Positions 46,078-55,433 of a stretch of 64,000 nt of DNA are shown here, piece after piece. This DNA comes from Helicobacter japonicus. Its GTDB lineage: Bacteria > Campylobacterota > Campylobacteria > Campylobacterales > Helicobacteraceae. The stretch is taken from contig NZ_JRMQ02000004.1 in the NCBI RefSeq assembly GCF_000762845.2, positions 62,001-126,000 of the forward strand. Direction: 5' to 3'. A program made the translations under genes and the position numbers. A model generated the notes under the pieces. That model had not been told where the DNA came from, did no database searches, and was given only the letters and a program-made list of their open reading frames with translations. Position 1 is the stretch's first letter. Every line of letters begins with the position of its first letter.

Positions 46078-47034
46078 ATGGATAAAACTTTTGGACTTAT
46101 CGGCGTAGGTGGCTTTGTTGCCCCTAGACACCTTCAAGCCATTAAACATAATTATGGTAAGTTGATTTGTGCTATCGATAAACACGATTCTGTGGGAATT
46201 TTAGATAGTTATTTTCCAAATGCTGATTTTTTTACAGAATCTGAGCGTTTTGAGCGATACCTTGATAAATTAAAGCGTAATAATAAACCACTTGATTTTA
46301 TAAGTATTTGTTCTCCTAATTACCTCCACGATACACATATTCGCCTTGCCTTACGCAATGGCTCTTGCGCAATTTGTGAAAAACCAATCGTTCTTAATCC
46401 GTGGAATCTTGATGCCCTCATACAGGCACAAGAAGAAAGTGGATATAAAATATATACGATTTTACAACTCCGACTCCACCCGAGTATCATTGCCCTTAAA
46501 GAGCGTGTAAAAGCCCAACTTAATAAAGAACCTCATAAAATTTTTGATATAGATTTAAGCTATATCACGGCTAGAGGTAAATGGTATTTTCATTCGTGGA
46601 AGGGTGATGAAAGCAAAAGTGGTGGAGTTGCCACAAATATTGGTATACATTTTTTTGATATGCTGCTTTGGATATTTGGTGCTTGTAAAGAAAGTATTAT
46701 TCATATCCGTAATGAAAGAAGTGTGAGCGGTCTTCTTATTCTAGAACACGCTAAGGTGCGGTGGTTTCTATCTATTGATGAAACACTTTTGCCTGATGAG
46801 TGCAAAGCACAGGGCAAAAGAGTATATCGCTCCCTTACTTTAGAAAATGAAGAATTTAGTTTTAGTGATGGTTTTAATGACTTGCATACAAAAAGCTACA
46901 AAGAAATTCTCTGTGGCAATGGTTTTGAATGCACCGAATCTAAAGCAGCAATCGAGCTTGTTTATCACATTCGCCATATTAAGCCCATTGGCGTAAAAGG
47001 TGATTATCATCCACTGAATGCAGGTTTATGTTAA
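46078..47034 (+). CDS. wbpB: Gfo/Idh/MocA oxidoreductase, WbpB/WlbA-like
   Basis: A 318-residue NAD(P)-dependent oxidoreductase. Rossmann start GLIGVGGFVAPRHLQAI, then SICSPNYLHDTHI and the Lys-containing CEKPIVLNPW (EKP motif). In Pseudomonas and Bordetella WbpB/WlbA oxidises C3 of UDP-GlcNAcA. The gene lies with wbpD- and wbpA-like genes, which supports this. The stop overlaps the next ATG (TAATG). The aminotransferase (WbpE) and epimerase (WbpI) of the full pathway are not in the window. Confidence 0.85.
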   Translation: MDKTFGLIGVGGFVAPRHLQAIKHNYGKLICAIDKHDSVGILDSYFPNADFFTESERFERYLDKLKRNNKPLDFISICSPNYLHDTHIRLALRNGSCAICEKPIVLNPWNLDALIQAQEESGYKIYTILQLRLHPSIIALKERVKAQLNKEPHKIFDIDLSYITARGKWYFHSWKGDESKSGGVATNIGIHFFDMLLWIFGACKESIIHIRNERSVSGLLILEHAKVRWFLSIDETLLPDECKAQGKRVYRSLTLENEEFSFSDGFNDLHTKSYKEILCGNGFECTESKAAIELVYHIRHIKPIGVKGDYHPLNAGLC

Positions 47035-47603
47035 TGGCATATTTCATTCACCCAACAAGTATTATTGATGAAAATGTCATCATAGGAGAAGGAAGCAAAA
47101 TTTGGCATTTTTGTCATATTCTTAGTGGAAGTATTATAGGTGCGAATTGCTCTTTTGGACAAAATTGTATGGTAGGCTCAAATGTTACTATTGGTAATAA
47201 TCTCAAAGCTCAAAATAATATCAGTATTTATGAAGGTGTAACAATTTGCGATGATGTTTTTCTTGGACCAAGCGTTGTTTTTACAAATGTAATGAATCCT
47301 CGCTCTTTCATATCACGTAAAAATGAATTCAAACCCACACTCATTAAACGCGGTGCGTCTATTGGGGCAAATAGCACAATTATATGCGGTGTAGAAATTG
47401 GTGAATATGCCTTTATTGGTGCAGGAAGTGTAGTTACAAAGAATATCCCTGACTTTGCCCTCTGCATAGGAAACCCTGCTCGGCAGATAGGTTGGGTAGA
47501 TAAAGCAGGAAATCGCTTAGTATTTGATAGCTCACACATTGCTTATGATAGCTATGATAACAGCACATATCGTCTATGTGATAACAAGATTCTAAAGTTA
47601 TAG
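47034..47603 (+). CDS. wbpD: WbpD/WlbB-like sugar N-acetyltransferase
   Basis: A 189-residue left-handed beta-helix acyltransferase with hexapeptide repeats (IIGANCSFGQNCMVGSNVTIGNN, in parts; VTICDDVFLGPSVVFTNVMNP; GASIGANSTIICGVEIGEYAFIGAGSVV in parts). It acetylates the C3 amino group of the UDP-sugar in the WbpA-B-E-D route. The start MAYFIHPTSIID at 47034 matches homologues; an upstream in-frame ATG at 47028 is possible. Coupled to wbpB. Confidence 0.85.
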   Translation: MAYFIHPTSIIDENVIIGEGSKIWHFCHILSGSIIGANCSFGQNCMVGSNVTIGNNLKAQNNISIYEGVTICDDVFLGPSVVFTNVMNPRSFISRKNEFKPTLIKRGASIGANSTIICGVEIGEYAFIGAGSVVTKNIPDFALCIGNPARQIGWVDKAGNRLVFDSSHIAYDSYDNSTYRLCDNKILKL

Positions 47604-47604
47604 T

Positions 47605-48861
47605 ATGATAGCATCACTTCCCACATTAGAATCTGCACATATTGCCGTCATTGGCTTAGGTTATGTTGGATTGCCTCTGCTTATAGCATTAAGCAAACAT
47701 TACCGCACAATTGGCTTTGACATTAATCCCACACGTATAGAATCCCTCAAAGATGGTATTGATGAAACACAGCAAGTCCAAAAAAATGAAATTTTAGAAT
47801 CTCAATGTCTTTTAAGTAGCACACTTTGTGATATTGCAGAAGCAAATGTCTATATCATTTGTGTGCCAACACCCATTGATGAATATAAAGTCCCTGATTT
47901 ATCTGCACTCCTTTATGCAAGTGAAATTGTTGGTAAAGTGCTGCAAAAAGGGAATGTTGTTATTTATGAATCTACAACCTACCCTACCTGCACAGAAAAT
48001 GAATGTAAAAATATACTTGAAAATGCCTCATCACTCTACTGCAATCAAGATTTTTATCTTGGTTACTCACCCGAGCGTATAAATCCTAGCGACAACTCAC
48101 ACACACTCACACAGATTTGTAAAATTACTTCAGGTAGCACACTAGAGGCAGCACATTTTGTAGATTCTCTCTATGCCTCAATTATTACCGCAGGAACGCA
48201 TTGTGTTTCTTCAATAAAAACTGCAGAAATGACAAAAATCATCGAAAACGCACAACGCGATTTAAATATAGCCTTTATCAATGAAATGTGTATGATTTGC
48301 GATTATTTAGATATTGATGCACTTGAAGTGCTTGAGGCAGCAAAAACAAAATGGAATTTTCTTCCCTTTACTCCGGGCTTAGTTGGTGGGCATTGCATAA
48401 GCGTTGATCCATACTATCTTACGCATAAAATGAATGCTATTGGTTACATTCCGCAAGTAATTAGTTCTGGGCGTCTTATTAATGATACTATGCCTCATTT
48501 TATCGCACAAAAAATCATTAAGCTAATGATAAAATCTCATATCCAAGTGCTTAATGCGCGAATACTCATACTTGGTATAACTTTTAAACAAAATTGCCCT
48601 GATATACGCAATTCTAAAGTCCCGCTTGTAAAAAAAGAACTTGAAGAATTTGGTGCAAAAGTAAATATTTATGACCCTATTGCTAACTATGAACAAGTGC
48701 AAAAACATTATCAAATTTCACTTATCAAATCTCTACCTGCAAAGCAATTTGATGCCATTTTTCTTGCTGTGCCACACACTCCATTTCTCTCGCTTAAACG
48801 CACAGATTTTGCCAAAGAACAGCACATCTACTACACACTTACTCCACATACACTTTTATAG
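47605..48861 (+). CDS. wbpA: Nucleotide sugar dehydrogenase, WbpA/TviB-like
   Basis: A 418-residue UDP-sugar 6-dehydrogenase. N-terminal NAD motif VIGLGYVGLPLLIAL; IICVPTPID; the active-site Cys lies in LVGGHCISVDPYYL; late GITFKQNCPDIRNS is family-typical. Expected reaction: UDP-GlcNAc to UDP-GlcNAcA. It starts 1 bp after the wbpD stop and overlaps the convergent comEC gene by 6 bp. Confidence 0.88.
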   Translation: MIASLPTLESAHIAVIGLGYVGLPLLIALSKHYRTIGFDINPTRIESLKDGIDETQQVQKNEILESQCLLSSTLCDIAEANVYIICVPTPIDEYKVPDLSALLYASEIVGKVLQKGNVVIYESTTYPTCTENECKNILENASSLYCNQDFYLGYSPERINPSDNSHTLTQICKITSGSTLEAAHFVDSLYASIITAGTHCVSSIKTAEMTKIIENAQRDLNIAFINEMCMICDYLDIDALEVLEAAKTKWNFLPFTPGLVGGHCISVDPYYLTHKMNAIGYIPQVISSGRLINDTMPHFIAQKIIKLMIKSHIQVLNARILILGITFKQNCPDIRNSKVPLVKKELEEFGAKVNIYDPIANYEQVQKHYQISLIKSLPAKQFDAIFLAVPHTPFLSLKRTDFAKEQHIYYTLTPHTLL

Positions 48862-50151
48862 AATTGCCATATAAGTAAAAAATCCAAACCCCAAGATATG
48901 GAGCATATAATACAACTTTTTTATATAAATTGCCCCAATCGCACATAAAGCAAAAAGACAGAGAAACCACCACGGCGTATAAAATTCTATGGAATGCAAA
49001 TTAAGATTCATAGCCCATTGTAAAAAGCTATCACACAAAGCACCAAGCCCTACAATATGTGCTATAAGCATAGCAGGGAAAAATATTACAAAAAGCAAAC
49101 TAAGCAAAATACTTAATGCAGACAATGGCGTAAAATAAGGAAAAAACCAATGCACAAGTGGCAGCATATCTACAAAAATTAGTGTATTAAATAAAAGTGC
49201 ATATCCCATTTTTTGCCAAAATCCACGATATAAAGGGATATAGCGCACAAAAAGATAAATAAAAAACACGCCACTTACAGAAAGCCCAAAGCCTATACTA
49301 AAAACTAAACGTGGAAAAAGTGCCAAACATACACATACAACAACAAAAAGCAATCGAAAGCTCACAAGATTAATCCCGCTATACACGACTAAAAATCCAC
49401 ATACTGCCATCACAAACGAACGCAAAAAAGAAGGTGAAAAATCAAGCACTAAAAGATACACAAAAAGACACGCTAACACAACAAATCCTATATCAAAGTA
49501 TTTATTGCGATAACTTAGTTTTTGATGAAAGATTCTGTATATGAGGGTAAAAATCCCACCAAGTGCAAAGCTTAAAATCCCTAAATGGAATCCACTAATA
49601 GCAATTAAATGTGCAATTCCTAGTTTATTGCTTAAATCTCTCCACTGCTTTGGAAGAAAATCAGCCATAAAAAGTGTTTTATACAAAGAAGCAATCAAAG
49701 GTTCAGTATGTTGAGACTCTATCCATTTGCGTAAAAAATCCCTATAATCGCGCTTTGACAGCAAAGACATATAATAAGAGGTAAAAAAACAATGCTGCAA
49801 ATAACTCACAAAAGAACATTCTAATCTCTTACCATAGATTCTTACAAAACGATGAGAGAGATCTTTGATATCCTCCTTGCTTGTTGTGTAAAAAATCTCA
49901 CCTTGCTCTGTTTTAAGTTTTAACACCTGATAAGATTTGCCATTTTTGTATTTCGTGTATTGTGCAAGCACTTGTGCGTAAATCTCTTGTGTATTTTGTG
50001 GAGCAGTAAAATGCGTATAAGAGCGATATTCTTGCAAAATACTCACTGCAAATACAAAAGCACAAATACATATAAAAATAGCCCACTGCCCCCTAGAACT
50101 AAAAAGCTCCACATTAAAGGGGGAATGGTTGGGTTTAAGAGAATCTTGCAC
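48856..50151 (-). CDS. comEC: ComEC/Rec2 family competence membrane protein
   Basis: A 431-residue polytopic protein with an N-terminal OB-like domain (YAQVLAQYTKYKNGKSYQVLKLKTEQGE in parts) and the competence domain, including LGIAHLIAISGFHLGILS. It lacks the metallo-beta-lactamase-like C-terminal domain of Bacillus ComEC, as in H. pylori ComEC (about 430 aa), the inner-membrane DNA uptake channel. It is 3 bp downstream of dnaB. Confidence 0.88.
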   Translation of the reverse strand: MQDSLKPNHSPFNVELFSSRGQWAIFICICAFVFAVSILQEYRSYTHFTAPQNTQEIYAQVLAQYTKYKNGKSYQVLKLKTEQGEIFYTTSKEDIKDLSHRFVRIYGKRLECSFVSYLQHCFFTSYYMSLLSKRDYRDFLRKWIESQHTEPLIASLYKTLFMADFLPKQWRDLSNKLGIAHLIAISGFHLGILSFALGGIFTLIYRIFHQKLSYRNKYFDIGFVVLACLFVYLLVLDFSPSFLRSFVMAVCGFLVVYSGINLVSFRLLFVVVCVCLALFPRLVFSIGFGLSVSGVFFIYLFVRYIPLYRGFWQKMGYALLFNTLIFVDMLPLVHWFFPYFTPLSALSILLSLLFVIFFPAMLIAHIVGLGALCDSFLQWAMNLNLHSIEFYTPWWFLCLFALCAIGAIYIKKLYYMLHILGFGFFTYMAIL

Positions 50152-50154
50152 GAT

Positions 50155-51624
50155 TTAAAAAATATTTGGCATTTCAACTTGTGGATCAGATTCTCTATTT
50201 TGTTGCATTTGCTGCATAAAAACCTCACCATCAATGCTTGTCTCCCTCATATCATACTCTGCTTCTTTTGGTTTATCCTCAAAACGCGTATAACGTTTAT
50301 TAAATTGAATCTCAATAGTTTTTACTTCACCATTACGATTTTTTGCAACAATAACTTCAGTAGGTTCAATTTCACGCTCTTGATGTTCAGGTTTAAAATC
50401 TTTTTCCTTGCCTTCTTTTTTTAACCTTGCATATCGCTCTTTATCTTCACGTTTCTTATAAATATCCTCACGATATAAAAATAAAATTACATCGGCATCT
50501 TGCTCTATCGCCCCAGAATCTCGTAAATCCGAAAGAGTAGGACGTTTATCATCTCTGCTTTCCAAAAGACGATTAAGTTGGGAAAGTGCAACAATAGGCA
50601 TTTCAAGCTCACGCGCTAACATCTTAAGCCCACGTGAAATTTCAGCAATCTCTAATTGCTTGCTCTGCTCACCCTTGCCCCCATTCATCAACTGCAAATA
50701 ATCAATAATAGCTATACTAATTTCAGGGTGCTGTCTTTTTAATCGGCGCAAACTTCCTTTGAGTTGTGCAATACTTAAAGAAGACGCATCAACAATATGA
50801 AGTGGTTGGAGTGCCATTTTGTCCGCTACTTCAGTAAGTTTGCTTAACTCTTCATTTGTGAGATTTGCAGTGCGCAAATTCTGCAAAGCAATAGAAGCTT
50901 TCGCGCTTAACATTCTCATACCAAGCTGTAAATAAGGCATTTCAAGACTAAAAATCACCACACCCTTATGTGAGTCTAAAATATGCTGCGCAAGATTCAA
51001 AACAAAAGTCGTTTTTCCCATTGATGGTCGAGCACCAATAATGATTAAATCCCCATTATTAAACCCTGTCGTCAATCGATTAAGCTCCCTAAAACCTGTA
51101 TCAAGCCCCACCACAACATTATTACCACGATTTTTAAGTTCGATGAGATAATCGATAACACCACTTGCAATTTGTTCTGCGCCATACACATTACTTTCTG
51201 CCTTACCAAGCGACACATCAGAAAGTTTGCGTGCCACTTCATCAATAATTTCTGTAGCATTTTGATTATTATCAAGTGATTTTTCACGCAAAAAGTTTGC
51301 TAAAGTCTGCAACTCGCGTTTTATGCTTGCCTCTTTAATTTCAGCTATATATGCTTCAATATTTGCGATTGGATTAAGTGCGAGAATCTCAAGCAATTCT
51401 TCTTGTGTGATTTTTTTGTGTGGAGGTTTTTTGCTTAATAATATCTCACTTTCAATAGGGAGATTATTTTTACTCAAATAAACACACATTTCAAAAATAT
51501 CACGATGAGAGGGGAGGAGAAAATCATCGGCTTTAATTTCTGCGGCAATTTCTTCAAATTTTTCCGGAGAGAAAAAAATTGATGAAAGAACAATTTTTTC
51601 AATCATAATAATAGGCTCTTGCAT
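50155..51624 (-). CDS. dnaB: Replicative DNA helicase
   Basis: A 489-residue hexameric helicase. N-terminal DnaG-binding helical domain, then the RecA-like core with Walker A GARPSMGKTTFVLN and DnaB motifs AIIDYLQLM and LRDSGAIEQDADVILFLYRE. The start ATG 51624 has GGAG 8 nt upstream; the longer TTG frame at 51639 is rejected. comEC follows 3 bp later. A DciA-like loader candidate is at 24880-25350. Confidence 0.95.
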   Translation of the reverse strand: MQEPIIMIEKIVLSSIFFSPEKFEEIAAEIKADDFLLPSHRDIFEMCVYLSKNNLPIESEILLSKKPPHKKITQEELLEILALNPIANIEAYIAEIKEASIKRELQTLANFLREKSLDNNQNATEIIDEVARKLSDVSLGKAESNVYGAEQIASGVIDYLIELKNRGNNVVVGLDTGFRELNRLTTGFNNGDLIIIGARPSMGKTTFVLNLAQHILDSHKGVVIFSLEMPYLQLGMRMLSAKASIALQNLRTANLTNEELSKLTEVADKMALQPLHIVDASSLSIAQLKGSLRRLKRQHPEISIAIIDYLQLMNGGKGEQSKQLEIAEISRGLKMLARELEMPIVALSQLNRLLESRDDKRPTLSDLRDSGAIEQDADVILFLYREDIYKKREDKERYARLKKEGKEKDFKPEHQEREIEPTEVIVAKNRNGEVKTIEIQFNKRYTRFEDKPKEAEYDMRETSIDGEVFMQQMQQNRESDPQVEMPNIF

Positions 51625-51693
51625 ATCACACTCCTTCAAATCAAAGTGCTATTTTACTTTTTTTTATTATCCTTACACTTAAATTTGAAAACT

Positions 51694-52938
51694 TTAATTC
51701 CATAAAAGCGTAAAACTACTACCCTGCCCCACTTGAGTTTTCACTTCAATTCTAATATGATATTCATCACAAATACGCTTAACAAGTGTCAATCCTATAC
51801 CAAAGCCACCCTGAAAGTCATTACACCGCACATAACGTCCAAAAATCTTTTTGCTCTCTTCCATAGACATACCACAACCGCTATCACTTATACATAAATA
51901 ACCCTCTTTTAAGACAATACAAATCTTGCCACCTTTTTTATTATACTTAATTGCGTTGCTTAAAAGATTATCAATCACACAACTCATTTTTTCTGCACTT
52001 GCGACAATATGGCTAGATTCTATCTCACTTTGAACTTGAATACATTTTTGCTCAAAAAAAGGTGTAAAATACCCTAAACGCTCCCGCAAAAGAGAATGAA
52101 GAGCAAGGTTCTCATTTTTATCACTTATAGCGTGAGGAAAGTTATAGGTTACCAAATCCCTATACAAACGATTCAAATTCTTTGAGGCAAGTTTAATACG
52201 TTCTATTTTTTGTAGCTGATTTGGGGTAAGATTATCAGTTTGTAAAGTCTCAATGCTCATTAAAATAATGCTTAAAGGTGTGTTAATCTCGTGTGTAGAA
52301 TCTTTAATAAAACTATTAAGTGAATTGATTTTTTCTTGCATAGGCTTAAGTGAAAGGCGCACCAAAAAATACGCGACAATTCCTATACCAAAAAGAGACA
52401 AAAGAAAATACGAAATAAGTTTGACTCGCACAAAGAAAAATTGAGAATCTAAGCTAGTATCTTGTATAAATACTTGATAGCGAGGCTTTTTGTGAATCTT
52501 TGATAAAGGTGTGTCATATTCACTTTTTTGTTGTGCCTTCTCCTCTTTATTTGATTGAAATTTTGGAAAATGCTCGTGCATTGCTGGTTCTATAATCACC
52601 TTATCTCCGCGAAATGCGATACCTCTTTTTATCTCCTCCTCACTAAGCGTAGTGCTAAGCGTATCATACACAACCTGCCCCTTACGATTGTAGATTCTCA
52701 AAGGGTGGGTGATATGTGTCTCAATTTGCTCTAGTGCAGTGGGCAAATCATCTTTATTCATATACAAAATATCATAAACTTCAAGGCTCACCTCACGTAA
52801 ATTACTCACCTGCTGCACGAAAAGATGACGCTTTTCTTTCATATAAAAAAACCCAAAAAAAACACACAAAAATATTCCTGTTGTGCCAAGATAAAGGCAT
52901 AAAATTTTAAGAATTGCTTTTTTTGAATTTTCCATCAT
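51694..52938 (-). CDS. Sensor histidine kinase, CrdS-like
   Basis: A 414-residue kinase. TM1 is about 10-33, a periplasmic domain about 34-170, TM2 about 174-195, and His216 in DSTHEINTPLSII is the phospho-acceptor. ATPase motifs: N (DNLLSNAIKYN), G1 (DSGCGM), F (IFGRYVR), G2 (GFGIGLTLV). The order with comEC-dnaB and the adjacent OmpR-type regulator resembles the H. pylori crdS-crdR region, where the pair answers copper and nitrosative stress. Naming by synteny only. Confidence 0.85.
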   Translation of the reverse strand: MMENSKKAILKILCLYLGTTGIFLCVFFGFFYMKEKRHLFVQQVSNLREVSLEVYDILYMNKDDLPTALEQIETHITHPLRIYNRKGQVVYDTLSTTLSEEEIKRGIAFRGDKVIIEPAMHEHFPKFQSNKEEKAQQKSEYDTPLSKIHKKPRYQVFIQDTSLDSQFFFVRVKLISYFLLSLFGIGIVAYFLVRLSLKPMQEKINSLNSFIKDSTHEINTPLSIILMSIETLQTDNLTPNQLQKIERIKLASKNLNRLYRDLVTYNFPHAISDKNENLALHSLLRERLGYFTPFFEQKCIQVQSEIESSHIVASAEKMSCVIDNLLSNAIKYNKKGGKICIVLKEGYLCISDSGCGMSMEESKKIFGRYVRCNDFQGGFGIGLTLVKRICDEYHIRIEVKTQVGQGSSFTLLWN

Positions 52939-52957
52939 TTACCCCAAATGTACAAGT

Positions 52958-53632
52958 CTAATTTGCATTGTAGCAATAGCCATATCCGCGTTGATTCATA
53001 ATGCTCTCTTTACCAAAAAGTTTTCGCAAGTTTTTTACATAAGCACGCAAACTCATCTCGCTGGGCTCTTGATTAAACTCCCATAATGTCTCAAAAATAA
53101 TATCTTGACTCACATACTGCCCTTTATGTTGTAATAGCAGAGACAAAAGGAGAATCTCCTTTTGTGTAAGAGGTATAATCGCACCCGTGCTATCATAGAG
53201 CAATTGCGTGAGAATGCCAAATTTAAAACCATTAGGCAAAGTTATATAATCTTGCTGCGTGTGTGAAAATGAACGTTTCAGTAATGTATCTATCCGATAT
53301 TTAAGCTCTAAAAGCTCAAATGGCTTTTTCAAATAATCATCACAACCTGCTTTGTAACCATTTTGAACATCATCAATTCTATCGAGTGAGGTGATAAAAA
53401 TTGCTGGTGTATCCTTTCCGCTCTCTCGCAATTCTTTAAGCATATCAAAACCATTACCAAAAGGCACTTTCACATCTAGAATCCATAAATCAAAATACTG
53501 CTCATAAATTGCATTAATTGCATCTTTGGCATTATCATACAATTGCACACTATAACCCTGCTCCTCTAAAAATTCTAGCAGAATCTCTGAGAGAACAAAA
53601 TCATCTTCGAGTAACAAAATCCTTGCTGACAT
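52958..53632 (-). CDS. OmpR/PhoB-family response regulator, CrdR-like
   Basis: A 224-residue regulator. Receiver with ED-D near 9-11, phospho-acceptor Asp53 (WILDVKVPFGNG), Thr in FITSLD and Lys in YLKKPFE. C-terminal winged helix (LTQKEILLLSLLLQHKGQYVS; EPSEMSLRAYVKNLRKLFGKESI, in parts) typical of OmpR. It is 19 bp upstream of the kinase gene, the usual co-transcribed order. Confidence 0.88.
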   Translation of the reverse strand: MSARILLLEDDFVLSEILLEFLEEQGYSVQLYDNAKDAINAIYEQYFDLWILDVKVPFGNGFDMLKELRESGKDTPAIFITSLDRIDDVQNGYKAGCDDYLKKPFELLELKYRIDTLLKRSFSHTQQDYITLPNGFKFGILTQLLYDSTGAIIPLTQKEILLLSLLLQHKGQYVSQDIIFETLWEFNQEPSEMSLRAYVKNLRKLFGKESIMNQRGYGYCYNAN

Positions 53633-53694
53633 TTTTCTTTTCCTTGTATTTAAATCTTACCCCTTATATCAAGGAGCAAGAGTTTTTAAGTCCT

Positions 53695-54135
53695 TTATGA
53701 ATCTTTTTTCTCTTTTTTATGTTTCTTATCTTTATGATTTTTCTCGTCCATAGAACATTTAGGAGAATTTCTATATTCCTTTAACCCGCTCTCTTTAAGT
53801 TCTTGCACACTCATTGATGAAATGCGTTTTTCCATTGCTTCGTGTGTTGCCTTTTTATACGCCCTTAATTCTTTTACACTCATATTTTCGGTAGCTTTCT
53901 CGTATTGAATCTTGAGTTTTTCTCTAAAATCTTGTGCATCTTTACTTGATTTTTTCTTAAGTCGCTTTGTAACCTCAATCTTATAATCAGGGAAATCCTC
54001 AACCTTTACAACACCAGAGAGCTTAATCAAATCTGTATCGCTTTTTTTACTAAAATCTGCTGCATTAAGTGTGCCACAAAGCAAACCACCACAAGCTATA
54101 ACCATTACGCAAAGCTTGATGCCTGTATATTTCAT
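53695..54135 (-). CDS. DUF1104 secreted protein
   Basis: A 146-residue protein with a signal peptide (GIKLCVMVIACGGLLCGTLNAAD; cleavage near NAA-D). The mature part is helical and charged, with DUF1104-type sequence (FSKKSDTDLIKLSG, FREKLKIQYEKATENMS) and a Lys/His-rich tail (HKDKKHKKEKKDS). The start ATG 54135 has AAAGGAG 6 nt upstream; the longer frame from 54204 is not supported. The family is found in Helicobacter; role unknown, possibly stress- or metal-related given the adjacent regulator genes. Confidence 0.75.
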   Translation of the reverse strand: MKYTGIKLCVMVIACGGLLCGTLNAADFSKKSDTDLIKLSGVVKVEDFPDYKIEVTKRLKKKSSKDAQDFREKLKIQYEKATENMSVKELRAYKKATHEAMEKRISSMSVQELKESGLKEYRNSPKCSMDEKNHKDKKHKKEKKDS

Positions 54136-54210
54136 CACAAACTCCTTTTGAAATAAATTTATCCCTACGGATTGAAGAATCTTATAGCAAAAGTATGAAA
54201 TCAAAGTGAA

Positions 54211-54972
54211 TTAAAAATATTCCTTATAGAGAAGATTAGCACACGCACATAGTGATACAATAACTACAAGAGGCTTAATAAGGCGCACACCATAAAAAGT
54301 AGCTAGATGTGAGCCAAGATTTGCACCTGCAAACTGCCCTAATGCCATACATAACCCCACTATCCATAGAATCTTCCCGCTAAATGCAAAAATAAGCACA
54401 GAAGCGAGATTTGTAGCAAAATTTAATAATTTTGCGTGCGCAAGTGATTGTAATATATTAAACCCACCAAGCACGATAAAAGCTAACATAAAAAACGAGC
54501 CCGTTCCCGGACCAAAAAAACCATCATAAAAACCAATTGCTCCAAGCACTATACCTAAAGGAAATGCTCCCACAAGCGCACGATGTGAATCTTGCGTAAT
54601 TTTTGGTGCAAAGAGAAAATAAAGCGCAAAAACAATCAATAAAAAGGGAATACATTTACGCAAAAATGTAGATTCAAAACTTTGCACACAAAGACTCCCC
54701 AACATAGAAGCGCAAAATACGACAACCACAAAAGGTAAATGTTTTTTAAGCTCAATATGTCCTCGTTTATAAAAATGCACACTTGCACCAAAACTGCCAA
54801 AACTGCTTTGAAACTTATTTGTCCCAAGTGCTTCAAGTGGAGGGATTCCTGCCATAAGTAGAGCTGGGATTGTAATCATACCTCCTCCCCCTGCTATGGC
54901 ATCAATACAACCGGCTATAAATGCAACTATTATCAAAGCAAAAAGCGTATAGAGACTTATATCTATCTCCAT
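54211..54972 (-). CDS. TSUP family permease (TauE/SafE)
   Basis: A 253-residue membrane protein with about eight helices and the family motif AGCIDAIAGGGGMITIPALLMAGIPPLEALGTNKFQS (in parts) plus the internal repeat GFYDGFFGPGTGSFFMLAF. TSUP proteins move sulfite, sulfonates, thiosulfate or similar anions. It is followed by the DUF1104 gene 75 bp later. Confidence 0.88.
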   Translation of the reverse strand: MEIDISLYTLFALIIVAFIAGCIDAIAGGGGMITIPALLMAGIPPLEALGTNKFQSSFGSFGASVHFYKRGHIELKKHLPFVVVVFCASMLGSLCVQSFESTFLRKCIPFLLIVFALYFLFAPKITQDSHRALVGAFPLGIVLGAIGFYDGFFGPGTGSFFMLAFIVLGGFNILQSLAHAKLLNFATNLASVLIFAFSGKILWIVGLCMALGQFAGANLGSHLATFYGVRLIKPLVVIVSLCACANLLYKEYF

Positions 54973-55082
54973 TTGTATCCTTTATCTTTGCATCTCATTA
55001 TATTATAACAACATTTTGCAATATAAAGCACAAGCATTTCTTAAAAGCAAATTCTAAATCATCTTTACTTTTTTGGAATCCT

Positions 55083-55110
55083 TGACAAAAAATGAGGGTT
55101 GTATTATAAT
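55083..55110 (+). promoter_or_regulatory. Promoter of the tRNA cluster
   Basis: TTGACA (55083-55088), 16-bp spacer, TATAAT (55105-55110), both full consensus. It lies 15 bp before the first mature tRNA base. Confidence 0.8.
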
Positions 55111-55124
55111 ATCGCCCTTTATGT

Positions 55125-55202
55125 CGGGGCGTAGCGCAGTCTGGTTAGCGCACTTGGTTTGGGACCAAGGGGTCGAAGGTTCGAATCCTTTCGCCCCGAC
55201 CA
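55125..55202 (+). tRNA. tRNA-Pro (anticodon TGG)
   Basis: Acceptor CGGGGCG pairs with CGCCCCG. The anticodon stem CTTGG/CCAAG encloses TTTGGGA. T-loop GGTTCGAATCC. CCA is encoded. Confidence 0.95.
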
Positions 55203-55220
55203 TTCTTTTTCTTTCATTAT

Positions 55221-55298
55221 GGTGGGTGTAGCTCAGTTGGTTAGAGCATCAGGTTGTGGCTCTGAGGGTCGTGGGTTCGAGCCCCATCTCCCACCCCA
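55221..55298 (+). tRNA. tRNA-His (anticodon GTG)
   Basis: Starts with the extra 5' G typical of tRNA-His (G-1) before GTGGGTG, which pairs with the 3' ATCTCCCAC region. The anticodon loop contains GTG (CAGG-TTGTGGC-TCTG). T-loop GGTTCGAGCC. CCA encoded. Confidence 0.95.
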
Positions 55299-55315
55299 TT
55301 ACTTTTTACACTTAC

Positions 55316-55392
55316 GCGTTCGTAGCTCAATTGGATAGAGCACCAGACTTCGGATCTGGGGGTTAGGGGTTCGACTCCCTTCGGGCGTGCCA
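55316..55392 (+). tRNA. tRNA-Arg (anticodon TCG)
   Basis: Acceptor GCGTTCG pairs with CGGGCGT, with several G-U pairs. The anticodon stem CCAGA/TCTGG encloses CTTCGGA. T-loop GGTTCGACTCC. CCA encoded. The unusually wobble-rich acceptor stem is real in this sequence. Confidence 0.93.
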
Positions 55393-55433
55393 CGCAAGAT
55401 TCACATTCTTATCATTTATCTACCCAAATACAT

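Noticed and set aside
55080-55400. tRNA cluster as an integration hotspot
   Set aside because: No integrase, direct repeat of a tRNA 3' end or foreign-looking gene lies on either side.
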